From: Nocardioides okcheonensis
GTDB lineage: Bacteria > Actinomycetota > Actinomycetes > Propionibacteriales > Nocardioidaceae
Reading direction: 5' to 3'
NCBI RefSeq assembly: GCF_020991065.1
Contig: NZ_CP087710.1
Coordinates: 2,914,001 to 2,978,000, forward strand
Length of the DNA: 64,000 bases
How positions within the stretch are numbered: the first letter of the stretch is position 1; each line of letters opens with the position of its first letter. Positions 7,284 to 14,897 of the stretch are shown one piece after another. Both the position numbers and the translations under genes were made by a program. The notes below the pieces were generated by a model. That model was given only the letters and a program-made list of their open reading frames with translations. It was not told the origin of the DNA and ran no database searches.

Positions 7284-8053
7284 TGGACCCGGCAACCCTG
7301 ATCGGGATCCTCGTCGGTCTCGTCATCATCTTCGTCGCCCAGATCATGGAGGGCGGCAACCCGATGAGCCTCATGCTCGTCGCCCCGATGCTCCTGGTCT
7401 TCGGCACCACGTTGATGGTGACCATCGCCGGCGGCACGATGTCCGACGCCAAGGCCGCCGTGGGGTCGTTGAAGACGGCGTTCACCGCGAAGGTGCGTCC
7501 CGCGGCCGACGTGGTGCCGATGGTGGTCGCGCTGGCCGAGAAGGCGCGCCGCGAGGGCCTGCTGGCCCTCGAGGACGACCTGAAGAAGGTGGACGATCCG
7601 TTCCTCGTCAAGGGCGTCACGCTCGCCATCGACGGCACCGACCCCGAGGAGGTGCGCGAGATCCTCGAGTCCGAGGTCTACGCCACCAAGGCCCACGGCA
7701 AGCACTCCGCGAAGTTCTTCGCCGACGCCGGCGCCTACGCGCCGACCATCGGCATCATCGGCACGGTCATGGGGCTCGTGCACGTCCTGGAGAACCTCGC
7801 CTCGCCCGAGGAGCTCGGCCACCTCATCGCGGCCGCCTTCATCGCGACCCTGTGGGGCGTGATGTCGGCCAACGTGATCTTCCTGCCGCTCGGCAACCGG
7901 CTCAAGCGGCTCACCGAGCTCGAGGCGGCCCGCATGGAGCTCGTCATCGAGGGCGTCGCGGCCATCCAGGCCGGGGCGAACCCGCGGGTGATCGCCCAGA
8001 AGCTGTCGTCGCTGCTGCCGGCGGGCGAGCAGCCCGACCAGAAGGCGGCCTGA
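7283..8053 (+). CDS. motA: flagellar stator protein MotA
   Basis: The 256-aa inner-membrane protein has four predicted membrane helices: two near the N-terminus (residues about 5-22 and 30-50) and two later (about 150-170 and 185-205). The cytoplasmic loop carries AREGLLALED, which includes charged residues known to contact FliG. YAPTIGIIGTVMGLVHVL is the classic MotA third-helix motif. With MotB it forms the ion-driven stator that turns the rotor. It is directly coupled to flbD and is followed by motB after a 1-base gap. Confidence 0.95.
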   Translation: MDPATLIGILVGLVIIFVAQIMEGGNPMSLMLVAPMLLVFGTTLMVTIAGGTMSDAKAAVGSLKTAFTAKVRPAADVVPMVVALAEKARREGLLALEDDLKKVDDPFLVKGVTLAIDGTDPEEVREILESEVYATKAHGKHSAKFFADAGAYAPTIGIIGTVMGLVHVLENLASPEELGHLIAAAFIATLWGVMSANVIFLPLGNRLKRLTELEAARMELVIEGVAAIQAGANPRVIAQKLSSLLPAGEQPDQKAA

Positions 8054-8054
8054 C

Positions 8055-8948
8055 GTGAGCGGCGGTGGGCGCAAGCGCCGTGAGGACCACGAGGAGCACG
8101 AGAACCACGAGCGCTGGCTGGTGACGTACGCCGACATGGTGACGCTGCTGATGGTGCTGTTCATCGTGATGTTCGCGATGAGCTCGGTCGACCAGAAGAA
8201 GTTCAACGAGCTCAAGGCCGGCCTCGCCGCCGGGTTCGGTGACTCCACGTCGGTGATGACCGGGTCGCAGTCGACCATGGAGGAGGCGGGTGTCTCGGCG
8301 GTCGCGCCGGTGAAGCCCGAGACCTTCGCGGGCGCCGCGCCGGTCGCCGAGCAGGCCGCCCAGGCCCTGAAGCGCCAGAGCCGCGAGCTCAGCGCCGCCC
8401 AGCTCGAGGCCGCGCGCCTCGACTCGCTCGGGCGGGAGCTCGAGGAGGCGCTGAGGAGGTCCGGGCTGAGCAGCGACGTGACCCGCAAGCTCACCGACGA
8501 CGGGCTGCTGCTGAGCCTGACCTCGCGGCACGTGGTCTTCGAGCCCGACCGGGCGGAGCTCAGCGCTCGCGGCCAGCGGGTGCTCGACGCGGTCGCACCC
8601 GTGCTGCGCGGCGCCACCGAGGACCTGCGCATCGACGGCCACACCAACCAGGTGCCGGTCAAGCCGCGCTACTTCGCCACCGACTGGGACCTGTCCGCGG
8701 CCAGGGCGATCACCGTCCTGCGCTACCTCAACGAGACCGGCCGGATCCCGGCCGAGCGGCTGAGCGCGTCCGCGTTCGGCCACGAGGTGCCGCTCGTCGA
8801 CCCGTCGAAGCCGGGCTCGCAGGACGTCAACAAGCGCGTGGACATCGTCGTCCTGTCCTCGCTGCCGGCCGCCTCGCGTGAGCTCCTGGACGACGTCGCA
8901 GCCGCCGGAGAGGCGGACACCCACTCGACCACCGGAGGAGAGTCATGA
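8055..8948 (+). CDS. motB: flagellar motor protein MotB
   Basis: The 297-aa protein has a short charged N-terminus, one membrane helix (about residues 22-45) with the ion-binding Asp in TYADMVTLLM, a linker, and a C-terminal OmpA-like peptidoglycan-binding domain (about 165-280). The motif DGHTNQVPV and the arginines in LSAARAITVLRYL lie in that domain. Start is GTG 8055, directly after the motA stop. A Tyr-Ala-Asp context suggests H+ rather than Na+ coupling (inference). The C-terminus overlaps fliL by ATGA. Confidence 0.95.
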   Translation: MSGGGRKRREDHEEHENHERWLVTYADMVTLLMVLFIVMFAMSSVDQKKFNELKAGLAAGFGDSTSVMTGSQSTMEEAGVSAVAPVKPETFAGAAPVAEQAAQALKRQSRELSAAQLEAARLDSLGRELEEALRRSGLSSDVTRKLTDDGLLLSLTSRHVVFEPDRAELSARGQRVLDAVAPVLRGATEDLRIDGHTNQVPVKPRYFATDWDLSAARAITVLRYLNETGRIPAERLSASAFGHEVPLVDPSKPGSQDVNKRVDIVVLSSLPAASRELLDDVAAAGEADTHSTTGGES

Positions 8949-9379
8949 GCAGCGCCACCCTCGAGAAGCCCGCCGAGGCCGAGGCCGAGGCCAAGGGAGG
9001 GAAGAAGAAGCTCATCATCATCGTGGTCGTCCTGCTGGTCGCCGCGGCGGCGGGCTACTGGTTCTTCCTCAAGCCCAGCGGCGCGCCCAAGGAGCCCGAG
9101 CCGGGTGAGGTGATGACGATGGAGCCGATCCAGGTCAACCTCGCCGACGGCCACTACCTGCGCATCGGCGTCGCCCTCCAGCTCACCGCCGACGCCCACG
9201 AGGCCGACGGCAGCAAGGCGCTCGACGCGACGATCGCGCTCTTCAGCGGGGTCGACCAGGCCGAGCTGATCAAGGACAAGCAGCGCGAGGAGCTGAAGAA
9301 GGAGCTGGAGAAGGAGCTCGAGCACGCGTACCACGGTGACGTGATGGAGGTGTACTTCACCGAGTTCGTCACCCAGTAG
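8945..9379 (+). CDS. fliL: flagellar basal body-associated protein FliL
   Basis: The 144-aa protein has a charged N-terminal tail, one membrane helix (KKLIIIVVVLLVAAAAGYWF, about residues 21-40) and a periplasmic-side FliL domain with QVNLADGHYLRIGVALQL. A Lys/Glu-rich stretch (about 110-125) and a C-terminal YFTEFVTQ, as usual for the family, follow. FliL surrounds the stator unit and supports torque. It is translationally coupled to motB. A sigma-28-like promoter for fliM begins 22 bases after its stop. Confidence 0.92.
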   Translation: MSSATLEKPAEAEAEAKGGKKKLIIIVVVLLVAAAAGYWFFLKPSGAPKEPEPGEVMTMEPIQVNLADGHYLRIGVALQLTADAHEADGSKALDATIALFSGVDQAELIKDKQREELKKELEKELEHAYHGDVMEVYFTEFVTQ

Positions 9380-9400
9380 CCCGCGCTCGTCCGGCAAATC

Positions 9401-9429
9401 CCTCAGGTCCGGCTCGACCGGGCCGATGG
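9401..9429 (+). promoter_or_regulatory. sigma-28-type promoter 3 (fliM operon)
   Basis: CCTCAGG-N14-GCCGATGG, equivalent to TCAG-N15-GCCGATGG. The -10 element overlaps the ATG at 9426, so a transcript from here must use a later start such as GTG 9438. Confidence 0.55.
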
Positions 9430-10394
9430 GGGTGGTCGTGACGAGCCCGCAGCCCCCGAGCGGACCCGCGCACTCCGGTGCCCGGGGTCGCCGGCGTACC
9501 CGCAGCGCGGCCGAGCCGACGGCCTACGACTTCCGGCGTCCGATCCAGCTGTCGCGGGAGCACACCCGCATCCTGGAGGAGAGCCTCGACGGCTTCGCGC
9601 GCCAGATGGGCACCGCGTTCACCTCGGCGCTGCGCGCCGTGTGCAGCGCCCAGCTGCTCGGCGTGGCCCAGACGACCTACGGCGAGCACGTCGACACCCT
9701 CGACGCGATGACCTACGCGGTGAAGCTCCGGGCCGAGCCGCTCTCCGGCTTCACCCTCCTCGACCTGCCGCTGCCCGCGGTCATGGGCGCGCTCGACATG
9801 ATGCTCGGCGGCCCCGGGACCGAGAAGCAGCCCGAGCGCCCGCTCACCGAGATCGAGAGCGCGGTCGTCCGCGGCATCCTCACCCGCCTGCTCAGCGAGC
9901 TCGGGCAGAGCATCGTCGGCATCGTCGAGACCGACCCGGCGCTGGTCGGCATCGAGTACAACCCGCAGCTGGTGCAGGCGGCCGCTCCCGGCGACGTCGT
10001 CGGCGTCGCGACCTTCGAGCTGGTCGTCAAGGACCGCCCGCACCGGGTGACGCTGTGCCTGCCGTTCACCGCCCTGCACCCCTACCTCGTCCGCGCCGCG
10101 GCGCCGGCGCCCGTCTCGGAGCACGAGCGCATGCAGCGCTCGCGCGCCGCCGAGCTGGTGGACCGTCGCTTCCAGGACGTGCCGGTCGACGCGGTCGTCC
10201 GCTTCGCCCCCACCCGGCTCGACCCCGGGACCCTCAGCAACCTCGCCGTCGGCGACGTGGTGCGGCTCGCGCACCGCGCGTCCGAGCCCCTGTCCGTCGT
10301 GATGGGGGAGGCCACCTTCGCCCACGCGACGGCCGGCACCCACGGCGCCCGTCTCGCTGCACTGGTCGTCGGCACCACCAAGGAGAACTCATGA
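9426..10394 (+). CDS. fliM: flagellar motor switch protein FliM
   Basis: The 322-aa protein has a basic N-terminal tail, a FliM middle domain (about residues 35-225, with PIQLSREHTRILEESLDGFA and a LIKELY CheC-like GGPGTEKQPERPLTEIE segment) and a C-terminal SpoA/FliN-like domain (about 240-318). It forms the C-ring switch with FliG and FliN and normally receives phosphorylated CheY. The start is uncertain: ATG 9426 lies inside the -10 box of the local sigma-28 promoter, and GTG 9438 (GTGACGAGC), preceded by GGGGGTGG, would fit better. The stop overlaps the fliN ATG. Confidence 0.9.
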   Translation: MGVVVTSPQPPSGPAHSGARGRRRTRSAAEPTAYDFRRPIQLSREHTRILEESLDGFARQMGTAFTSALRAVCSAQLLGVAQTTYGEHVDTLDAMTYAVKLRAEPLSGFTLLDLPLPAVMGALDMMLGGPGTEKQPERPLTEIESAVVRGILTRLLSELGQSIVGIVETDPALVGIEYNPQLVQAAAPGDVVGVATFELVVKDRPHRVTLCLPFTALHPYLVRAAAPAPVSEHERMQRSRAAELVDRRFQDVPVDAVVRFAPTRLDPGTLSNLAVGDVVRLAHRASEPLSVVMGEATFAHATAGTHGARLAALVVGTTKENS

Positions 10395-11152
10395 CCGCCC
10401 TCACCGACTCGCCCGCCGACCTCGCCGGCGTCGCCCTCAGCGCCGCGGCCGCCGCCGCGGAGGTGCTGCCCGCCGCGACCCCGCTGGTCGCCGGCACGCC
10501 CGTCCCGGGCGGGACCGACGCCACCGCCGGCCTCACCGGCGCGGCGATCGCCGAGCTGCACCTGCCGGGCGTGCCCGCATCGCCGTGCTCGTCGGTCCCG
10601 ACCTCGTCGAGGCCCTGGCCAGCAGCCCGCTCGGCGGGCTCGACCTCGCCGCCGCCGCCCAGCCCGCGCTCGAGGCCGCGGCCGGTGCCCTCGGCGCCCG
10701 CTGCGGTGCCGCCGCGCGAGGTCGCGGTGGACCTGGTGCTCGGCGACCTCGGCGGTGCGACCGTCGTCCCGCTGCTCGGCGACGGCGTCCCGGCCGGCGC
10801 GCTGCTGGTGTCGGACGCGGCCGTGGCGTCCGTCGAGGCGATGCGCGCCACCGAGATGCCCGCCGCGACCGCCTCCCGCGCCGCCGCTCCCGCCGGCTCC
10901 GCGGCCCGCGGCATCGAGATGCTGCACGGGGTCGACATGGAGGTGACCGTCGAGCTCGGTCGCGCCCGGCTGACCGTGCGCGAGCTGCTCGCGCTCTCCC
11001 CCGGGGAGGTGCTCGAGCTGGACCGCGCCGCCGGCAGCCCGGCCGACCTGCTGGTCAACGGCCGGCTGATCGCCCGCGGCGAGGTCGTCGTGGTCGACGA
11101 GGACTTCGGCCTCCGGATCACCGAGATCGTCGACGAGAGCGCAGCAGGCTGA
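10391..11152 (+). CDS. fliN: flagellar motor switch protein FliN, with two compensating frameshifts
   Basis: Residues about 175-250 form a clear FliN/SpoA domain (LHGVDMEVTVELGRARLTV, GEVLELDRAAGSPADLLVNG). The N-terminal half should be CheC/FliY-like. Between about 10570 and 10705 the continuous frame turns into Pro/Ser-rich nonsense, while the -1 frame there reads IAVLVGPDLVEALASSPLGG, exactly what such a domain should contain. So one base appears lost near 10571 and one gained near 10700. The ORF stays open, but about 45 residues of the predicted protein are probably wrong. The gene overlaps fliM by ATGA and is followed by fliO after 1 base. Confidence 0.85.
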   Translation: MTALTDSPADLAGVALSAAAAAAEVLPAATPLVAGTPVPGGTDATAGLTGAAIAELHLPGVPASPCSSVPTSSRPWPAARSAGSTSPPPPSPRSRPRPVPSAPAAVPPREVAVDLVLGDLGGATVVPLLGDGVPAGALLVSDAAVASVEAMRATEMPAATASRAAAPAGSAARGIEMLHGVDMEVTVELGRARLTVRELLALSPGEVLELDRAAGSPADLLVNGRLIARGEVVVVDEDFGLRITEIVDESAAG

Positions 11153-11153
11153 C

Positions 11154-11666
11154 GTGCTCGAGCTGACGGTGCGACTCATCGCCTCCCTGGCGGTGGTCGT
11201 GGGACTCATGCTGCTGCTCGCCAGGCTGGTGGGCAAGCGGTACGGCGCGCGCGCCGGCGCCCCGGTGCAGGTGCTGCACCGGCAACCGCTGTCGCGCAGC
11301 GCCTCCGTCGCCGTCATCACCGTCGGCTCCCGCGTCCTCGTCGTCGGCGCCACCGACCAGCAGGTCAGCCTGCTCACCGAGCTCGACCCGGAGGAGCTCG
11401 CCGAGGACGACTCCGACGCCGACCTGCTCACCATGCCGACGCTCGCGGCCTCGCCCGAGGCCGCGCCGGTCTCCGCCCCGACCCTCACCGCCCTCGCGTC
11501 CGCCGTCACCGGTCCCGCCGCCACCGAGCGTCCCGCGCGCGGGTCGCACCGCGCCGCCCCGGCTCCGCGCCGGGCACCGGCGAGCACCGGCGCGCTGGCC
11601 GGCTCCGTCCTCTCACCGCAGACCTGGCGCCAGGCCCTCGCCGCCGTCACCGGGAAGGCGTCGTGA
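11154..11666 (+). CDS. fliO: flagellar biosynthetic protein FliO
   Basis: The 170-aa protein has one N-terminal membrane helix (about residues 5-25, TVRLIASLAVVVGLMLLLARL). It is followed by the typical FliO segment with VLHRQPLSRSASVAVITVG and RVLVVGATDQQVSLLTEL. An Ala/Pro-rich C-terminal tail of low conservation follows. FliO helps assemble the FliP/FliQ/FliR export-gate core. The GTG start is 1 base after the fliN stop, and its stop overlaps the GTG of the fliP signal peptide (GTGA at 11663). Confidence 0.85.
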   Translation: MLELTVRLIASLAVVVGLMLLLARLVGKRYGARAGAPVQVLHRQPLSRSASVAVITVGSRVLVVGATDQQVSLLTELDPEELAEDDSDADLLTMPTLAASPEAAPVSAPTLTALASAVTGPAATERPARGSHRAAPAPRRAPASTGALAGSVLSPQTWRQALAAVTGKAS

Positions 11667-11743
11667 ACGGGCGCCGGCGCACCGTGCGGGCGGTCGCGGG
11701 CCTGCTCGCCGCCGCCGTCGCTGGGCTCGCGGTCGCCTCGGGC
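11663..11743 (+). other. orphaned FliP signal-peptide segment
   Basis: A GTG overlapping the fliO stop opens a frame reading NGRRRTVRAVAGLLAAAVAG, an ideal signal peptide of the kind FliP carries. The frame hits TGA at 11741. In the fliP frame the same bases continue as LGLIVAPAG. A single lost base near 11737 would join the two. Confidence 0.6.
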
Positions 11744-11817
11744 TGATCGTCGCCCCGGCCGGGCGCGGCCGACACGTCGCCGGGCCGCGCCCGTCGCGGC
11801 GGGCGTGGACGACCGGT

Positions 11818-12573
11818 GTGACGACCGGACTGCCCGGCACCCTGCCGATGACGCCGGAGGGTCCCCGGGGCCCGACCGCGCCCACCGGTCCGGCCGGGCC
11901 CGGCGGCGACAGCTCGGTGACGATCGACCTCAAGGGCATCACCGACAAGCCCAGCACCCCGGTCACGGTGATCGTGGCGCTGTCGCTGCTGTCCCTGCTG
12001 CCGGCGATCCTGCTCACCTGCACCAGCTTCACCAAGGTGCTGATCGTCCTCGGCCTCACCCGCAACGCGCTCGGCCTCCAGGGCATCCCGCCCAACCAGG
12101 TCCTCGCCGGCCTCGCGCTGTTCCTGTCGCTGTTCATCATGGGGCCGGTGCTGTCGCAGATGAACGACACCGGCCTGCAGCCCTACCTCGACGGCGACAA
12201 GACGGCGACGGCGGCCTACACCGACGGCGTGGAGCCGCTGCGCGACTTCATGCTCGACCAGACCGGCGACGACGAGCTGCGCCTGCTCACCGACGTCGCG
12301 GGCCGCGACCTGCCGAAGAACCGCAGCGAGGTCTCGATGGCGACGCTGGTGCCGGCGTTCGTGCTCAGCGAGCTCAAGCAGGCGTTCATCATCGGCTTCA
12401 TCGTCTTCATCCCCTTCCTCGTCATCGACATCGTGATCAGCGGCGCCCTCATGGCGCTGGGCATGATGATGATGCCGCCGGTGATGGTGTCGCTGCCGTT
12501 CAAGCTCCTGCTCTTCGTCCTCGTGGACGGCTGGGGTCTGGTCATCACGTCCGTCGTCTCGAGCTATCAGTAG
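11818..12573 (+). CDS. fliP: flagellar export gate protein FliP (N-terminus frameshifted)
   Basis: Four membrane helices and the family hallmarks are present: SFTKVLIVLGLTRNALGLQ, GIPPNQVLAGLALFLSLFIM, and the C-terminal FVLSELKQAFIIGFIVFIPF and GMMMMPPVMVSLPFKLLLF. FliP oligomerises with FliQ and FliR into the export gate. The frame is open from GTG 11818 onward, but the expected signal peptide lies in another frame at 11663-11743 (see that entry). A collagen-like Gly/Pro/Thr stretch (PEGPRGPTAPTGPAGPGG) precedes the mature domain. fliQ starts 15 bases later with an AGGAAGAG ribosome site. Confidence 0.93.
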   Translation: MTTGLPGTLPMTPEGPRGPTAPTGPAGPGGDSSVTIDLKGITDKPSTPVTVIVALSLLSLLPAILLTCTSFTKVLIVLGLTRNALGLQGIPPNQVLAGLALFLSLFIMGPVLSQMNDTGLQPYLDGDKTATAAYTDGVEPLRDFMLDQTGDDELRLLTDVAGRDLPKNRSEVSMATLVPAFVLSELKQAFIIGFIVFIPFLVIDIVISGALMALGMMMMPPVMVSLPFKLLLFVLVDGWGLVITSVVSSYQ

Positions 12574-12588
12574 CCAGGAAGAGCAGCC

Positions 12589-12858
12589 ATGACCGACACC
12601 ACCGTCATCAACATCGCCCTGCAGACCATGCTGGTCGCGCTGAAGCTCTCGGCGCCGATCCTCGTGACGTCGCTGGTCATCGGCTTCACCATCTCGCTCT
12701 TCCAGTCGATGACGCAGATCCAGGAGTTCACCCTGGCCTTCGTGCCCAAGCTCGTCGGCGTCGGCGTCGCGCTGCTGGTCTCCGGCGGCTGGATGCTCCA
12801 GACCCTCGTCGACTTCACCCGGGACCTGTTCGACATGGTCCCGACGCTGCTGGGCTGA
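12589..12858 (+). CDS. fliQ: flagellar biosynthetic protein FliQ
   Basis: The 89-aa protein has two membrane helices (about residues 17-38 and 55-72). The family motif GFTISLFQSMTQIQEFTL lies between them, followed by FVPKLVGVGVAL. FliQ packs around the FliP5-FliR1 complex in the export gate. Length matches the family. ATG 12589 has AGGAAGAGC upstream. fliR starts 3 bases after the stop. Confidence 0.95.
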   Translation: MTDTTVINIALQTMLVALKLSAPILVTSLVIGFTISLFQSMTQIQEFTLAFVPKLVGVGVALLVSGGWMLQTLVDFTRDLFDMVPTLLG

Positions 12859-12861
12859 CCC

Positions 12862-13635
12862 GTGGGCCTCACCCTGAGCGTCGCCGGTGAGCCGCTGCTG
12901 GCCTACCTGCTGGCGTCGGTGCGGATCATCGCGTGGCTGGCGCTGGTGCCGCCGTTCGCCGGGCGGTCGGTGCCGACGATGGCGAAGGTCGTGCTGTCGC
13001 TCGGACTCGCCTTCGCGGTGCTGCCCTCGGTCGAGGGCGGGTCGATCCCCACCGGGACCGGCGAGCTGCTGGTCACCACCCTCACCCAGGTGGTCGTGGG
13101 CTCCGCGCTCGGACTGGTGACGTACGTCCTGCTGGCCGCGGTCTCGACCGCCGGCGCCATCATCGACACCTTCGGCGGCTTCCAGCTCGCGCAGGGCTTC
13201 GACCCGCTGTCGATGAACATGAACACCGTCTTCGGCAAGCTCCACCAGATGCTCGCGGTGATGATCCTCTTCGCGACCGGAGGGCACCTGCTGGTGCTCG
13301 GCGGCCTGCTGCGCACCTTCACCCTGCTCCCGCTGGGCGAGACGCCGCAGCTCGACGGCGCCTCCCACGTGCTGGTCACGGCCGTCGGGATGTTCTTCCT
13401 CACCGCCGTGCAGATCGCGCTGCCGCTGGTGGCGGTGCTGTTCGTGGCCGACCTGGGCCTGGCGCTGCTGACCAAGGTGGCGCCCCACCTCAACGCGATC
13501 AACGTGATGTTCCCGGCGAAGATCGGTCTGACCCTGCTGCTCCTCGGCATGTCGTTCCCGGTGCTCCCCGAGGCCGTGCGGCACCTCGTCGAGCTCGCCA
13601 ACGAGGCGCAGGCCTCGCTGCTGGGCGGGGGGTGA
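12862..13635 (+). CDS. fliR: flagellar biosynthetic protein FliR
   Basis: The 257-aa polytopic membrane protein shows the FliR pattern: RIIAWLALVPPFAGRSVPTM near the N-terminus, AAVSTAGAIIDTFGGFQLAQ (about residues 92-112) and GFDPLSMNMNTVFGKLHQML. The late LNAINVMFPAKIGLTLLLLG is also typical. It forms the export gate with FliP and FliQ and contacts FlhB. GTG 12862 is the only sensible start after fliQ. Confidence 0.95.
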   Translation: MGLTLSVAGEPLLAYLLASVRIIAWLALVPPFAGRSVPTMAKVVLSLGLAFAVLPSVEGGSIPTGTGELLVTTLTQVVVGSALGLVTYVLLAAVSTAGAIIDTFGGFQLAQGFDPLSMNMNTVFGKLHQMLAVMILFATGGHLLVLGGLLRTFTLLPLGETPQLDGASHVLVTAVGMFFLTAVQIALPLVAVLFVADLGLALLTKVAPHLNAINVMFPAKIGLTLLLLGMSFPVLPEAVRHLVELANEAQASLLGGG

Positions 13636-13641
13636 TGCGCG

Positions 13642-14808
13642 GTGTCCGACGAGAAGACCGAGAAACCCACAGCCCGCAAGCGCAAGGAGTCCCGCAAGGA
13701 GGGGCAGGTCCCCCGCACCCAGGAGCTGGGCGGCTGGGCCACCCTGCTGCTGGTGGGCATGGTGCTGCCGACCCTGCTGGGTCGTGAGCTGACCGCGCTG
13801 GCCGAGCTGATGAAGCAGTGCTTCACCATGCAGGGCCAGGTGGAGGTCGCCGACGCGATGGTCCTGCTCGGGCGAGGGGCCCGGCACGTCATGGTCACCC
13901 TGGTCTCCCTCGGGTCGGCCGTGATGCTGGTGGGCGTCGGCGCGGCGCTGGCGCAGGGCGGCTTCTTCCTCGCCACCAAGAGCGTCAAGCCGTCGCTGAA
14001 GAAGCTCAACCCGATCCAGGGCTTCAAGCGGGCCTTCGGGCCGCAGGCGCTGTGGGAGGGCGCCAAGATGCTCATCAAGAGCGCCGTCGTCGGCGTCGTG
14101 GCGTACGGCGCGATCGCCGCGCTGATGCCGCTCATCGGCGGCCTGGTGCCGATCTCGGCCGTGCTCGAGGTGGTCCGCGACGAGGTGCTGTCGCTCGTGC
14201 GGAGCGTCGCGGTCGCGGGACTGGTCATGGCGGCCTTCGACTACCTGATCGTGCGACGCCGGATGGGCAAGCAGACCCGGATGAGCAAGCACGAGGTCAA
14301 GCAGGAGCACAAGCAGACCGAGGGCGACCCGCTGCTCAAGGGCGCCATCCGCTCCCGCCAGCTCGCCGCGGCGCGCAACCGGATGATGGCTGACGTGCCG
14401 AGCGCCGACGTGGTGCTGGTCAACCCCACCCACGTCGCCGTCGCGCTGCGCTACGACGCCGAGCGCGGTGCGCCCAAGGTCGTCGCGCGGGGTGCCGGCG
14501 TGGTCGCGCAGAAGATCCGCGAGCAGGCGGCGGAGCACGGCGTGCCGCTGGTGCGCGACATCCCGCTGGCCCGGGCGTTGCACCGCTCCACGGTCGTCGG
14601 GCAGGAGATCCCGCCGGAGCTCTACGCCGCGGTGGCGCAGGTCCTGGCGTTCGTCATCTCGCGCCGGTCCACCGGGGTGAGCGGCGGCGAGCACCGCAGC
14701 CCGCGCAGCGAGGCCGACCTCCCCGCCGTCCCGGTGGCCGGCCGCCGGCGTCGCACCGTCACGGAGCCTGCCGCGATTTCCTCAGGAGTCGTCGCCGCCG
14801 GCCGATGA
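13642..14808 (+). CDS. flhB: flagellar export switch protein FlhB
   Basis: The 388-aa protein has an N-terminal EKTEKPTARKRKESRKEGQV motif, four membrane helices (about residues 30-205) and the cytoplasmic autocleavage site NPTH (VLVNPTHVAVALRYD, about 257-260). FlhB switches export specificity from rod/hook to filament after self-cleavage between Asn and Pro. A roughly 40-residue basic/Ala-rich tail extends past the usual end (VLAFVISRR) and may be disordered or result from a missed stop. The stop codon lies inside the -10 box of the flhA promoter. Confidence 0.94.
   Translation: MSDEKTEKPTARKRKESRKEGQVPRTQELGGWATLLLVGMVLPTLLGRELTALAELMKQCFTMQGQVEVADAMVLLGRGARHVMVTLVSLGSAVMLVGVGAALAQGGFFLATKSVKPSLKKLNPIQGFKRAFGPQALWEGAKMLIKSAVVGVVAYGAIAALMPLIGGLVPISAVLEVVRDEVLSLVRSVAVAGLVMAAFDYLIVRRRMGKQTRMSKHEVKQEHKQTEGDPLLKGAIRSRQLAAARNRMMADVPSADVVLVNPTHVAVALRYDAERGAPKVVARGAGVVAQKIREQAAEHGVPLVRDIPLARALHRSTVVGQEIPPELYAAVAQVLAFVISRRSTGVSGGEHRSPRSEADLPAVPVAGRRRRTVTEPAAISSGVVAAGR
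14780..14808 (+). promoter_or_regulatory. sigma-28-type promoter 4 (flhA)
   Basis: CCTCAGG-N14-GCCGATGA has the same architecture as sites 2 and 3. The -10 element contains the flhB stop codon. The leader to flhA would be roughly 85 bases. Confidence 0.55.
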
Positions 14809-14897
14809 GGACCCTGACGCCAGGACGGCGTCGCCCGGTGCCATGGAGGGCGCCCGCCTGACCGGCTCCTGCCCGGCGACCCTCCGAAAGGCACCAC

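Noticed and set aside
6689..8662. Long minus-strand reading frame opposite flbD-motA-motB
   Set aside because: It is the antisense shadow of well-conserved flagellar genes in very GC-rich DNA; composition is Arg/Ser-rich and matches nothing.
11647..14694. 1015-aa minus-strand frame opposite fliP-flhB
   Set aside because: His/Arg/Gln-rich low-complexity antisense frame; the plus strand encodes clear FliP, FliQ, FliR and FlhB.
14809..14897. c-di-GMP riboswitch in the flhA leader
   Set aside because: The leader lacks the conserved GEMM elements I would expect; only a sigma-28-type promoter and a ribosome site are supported.
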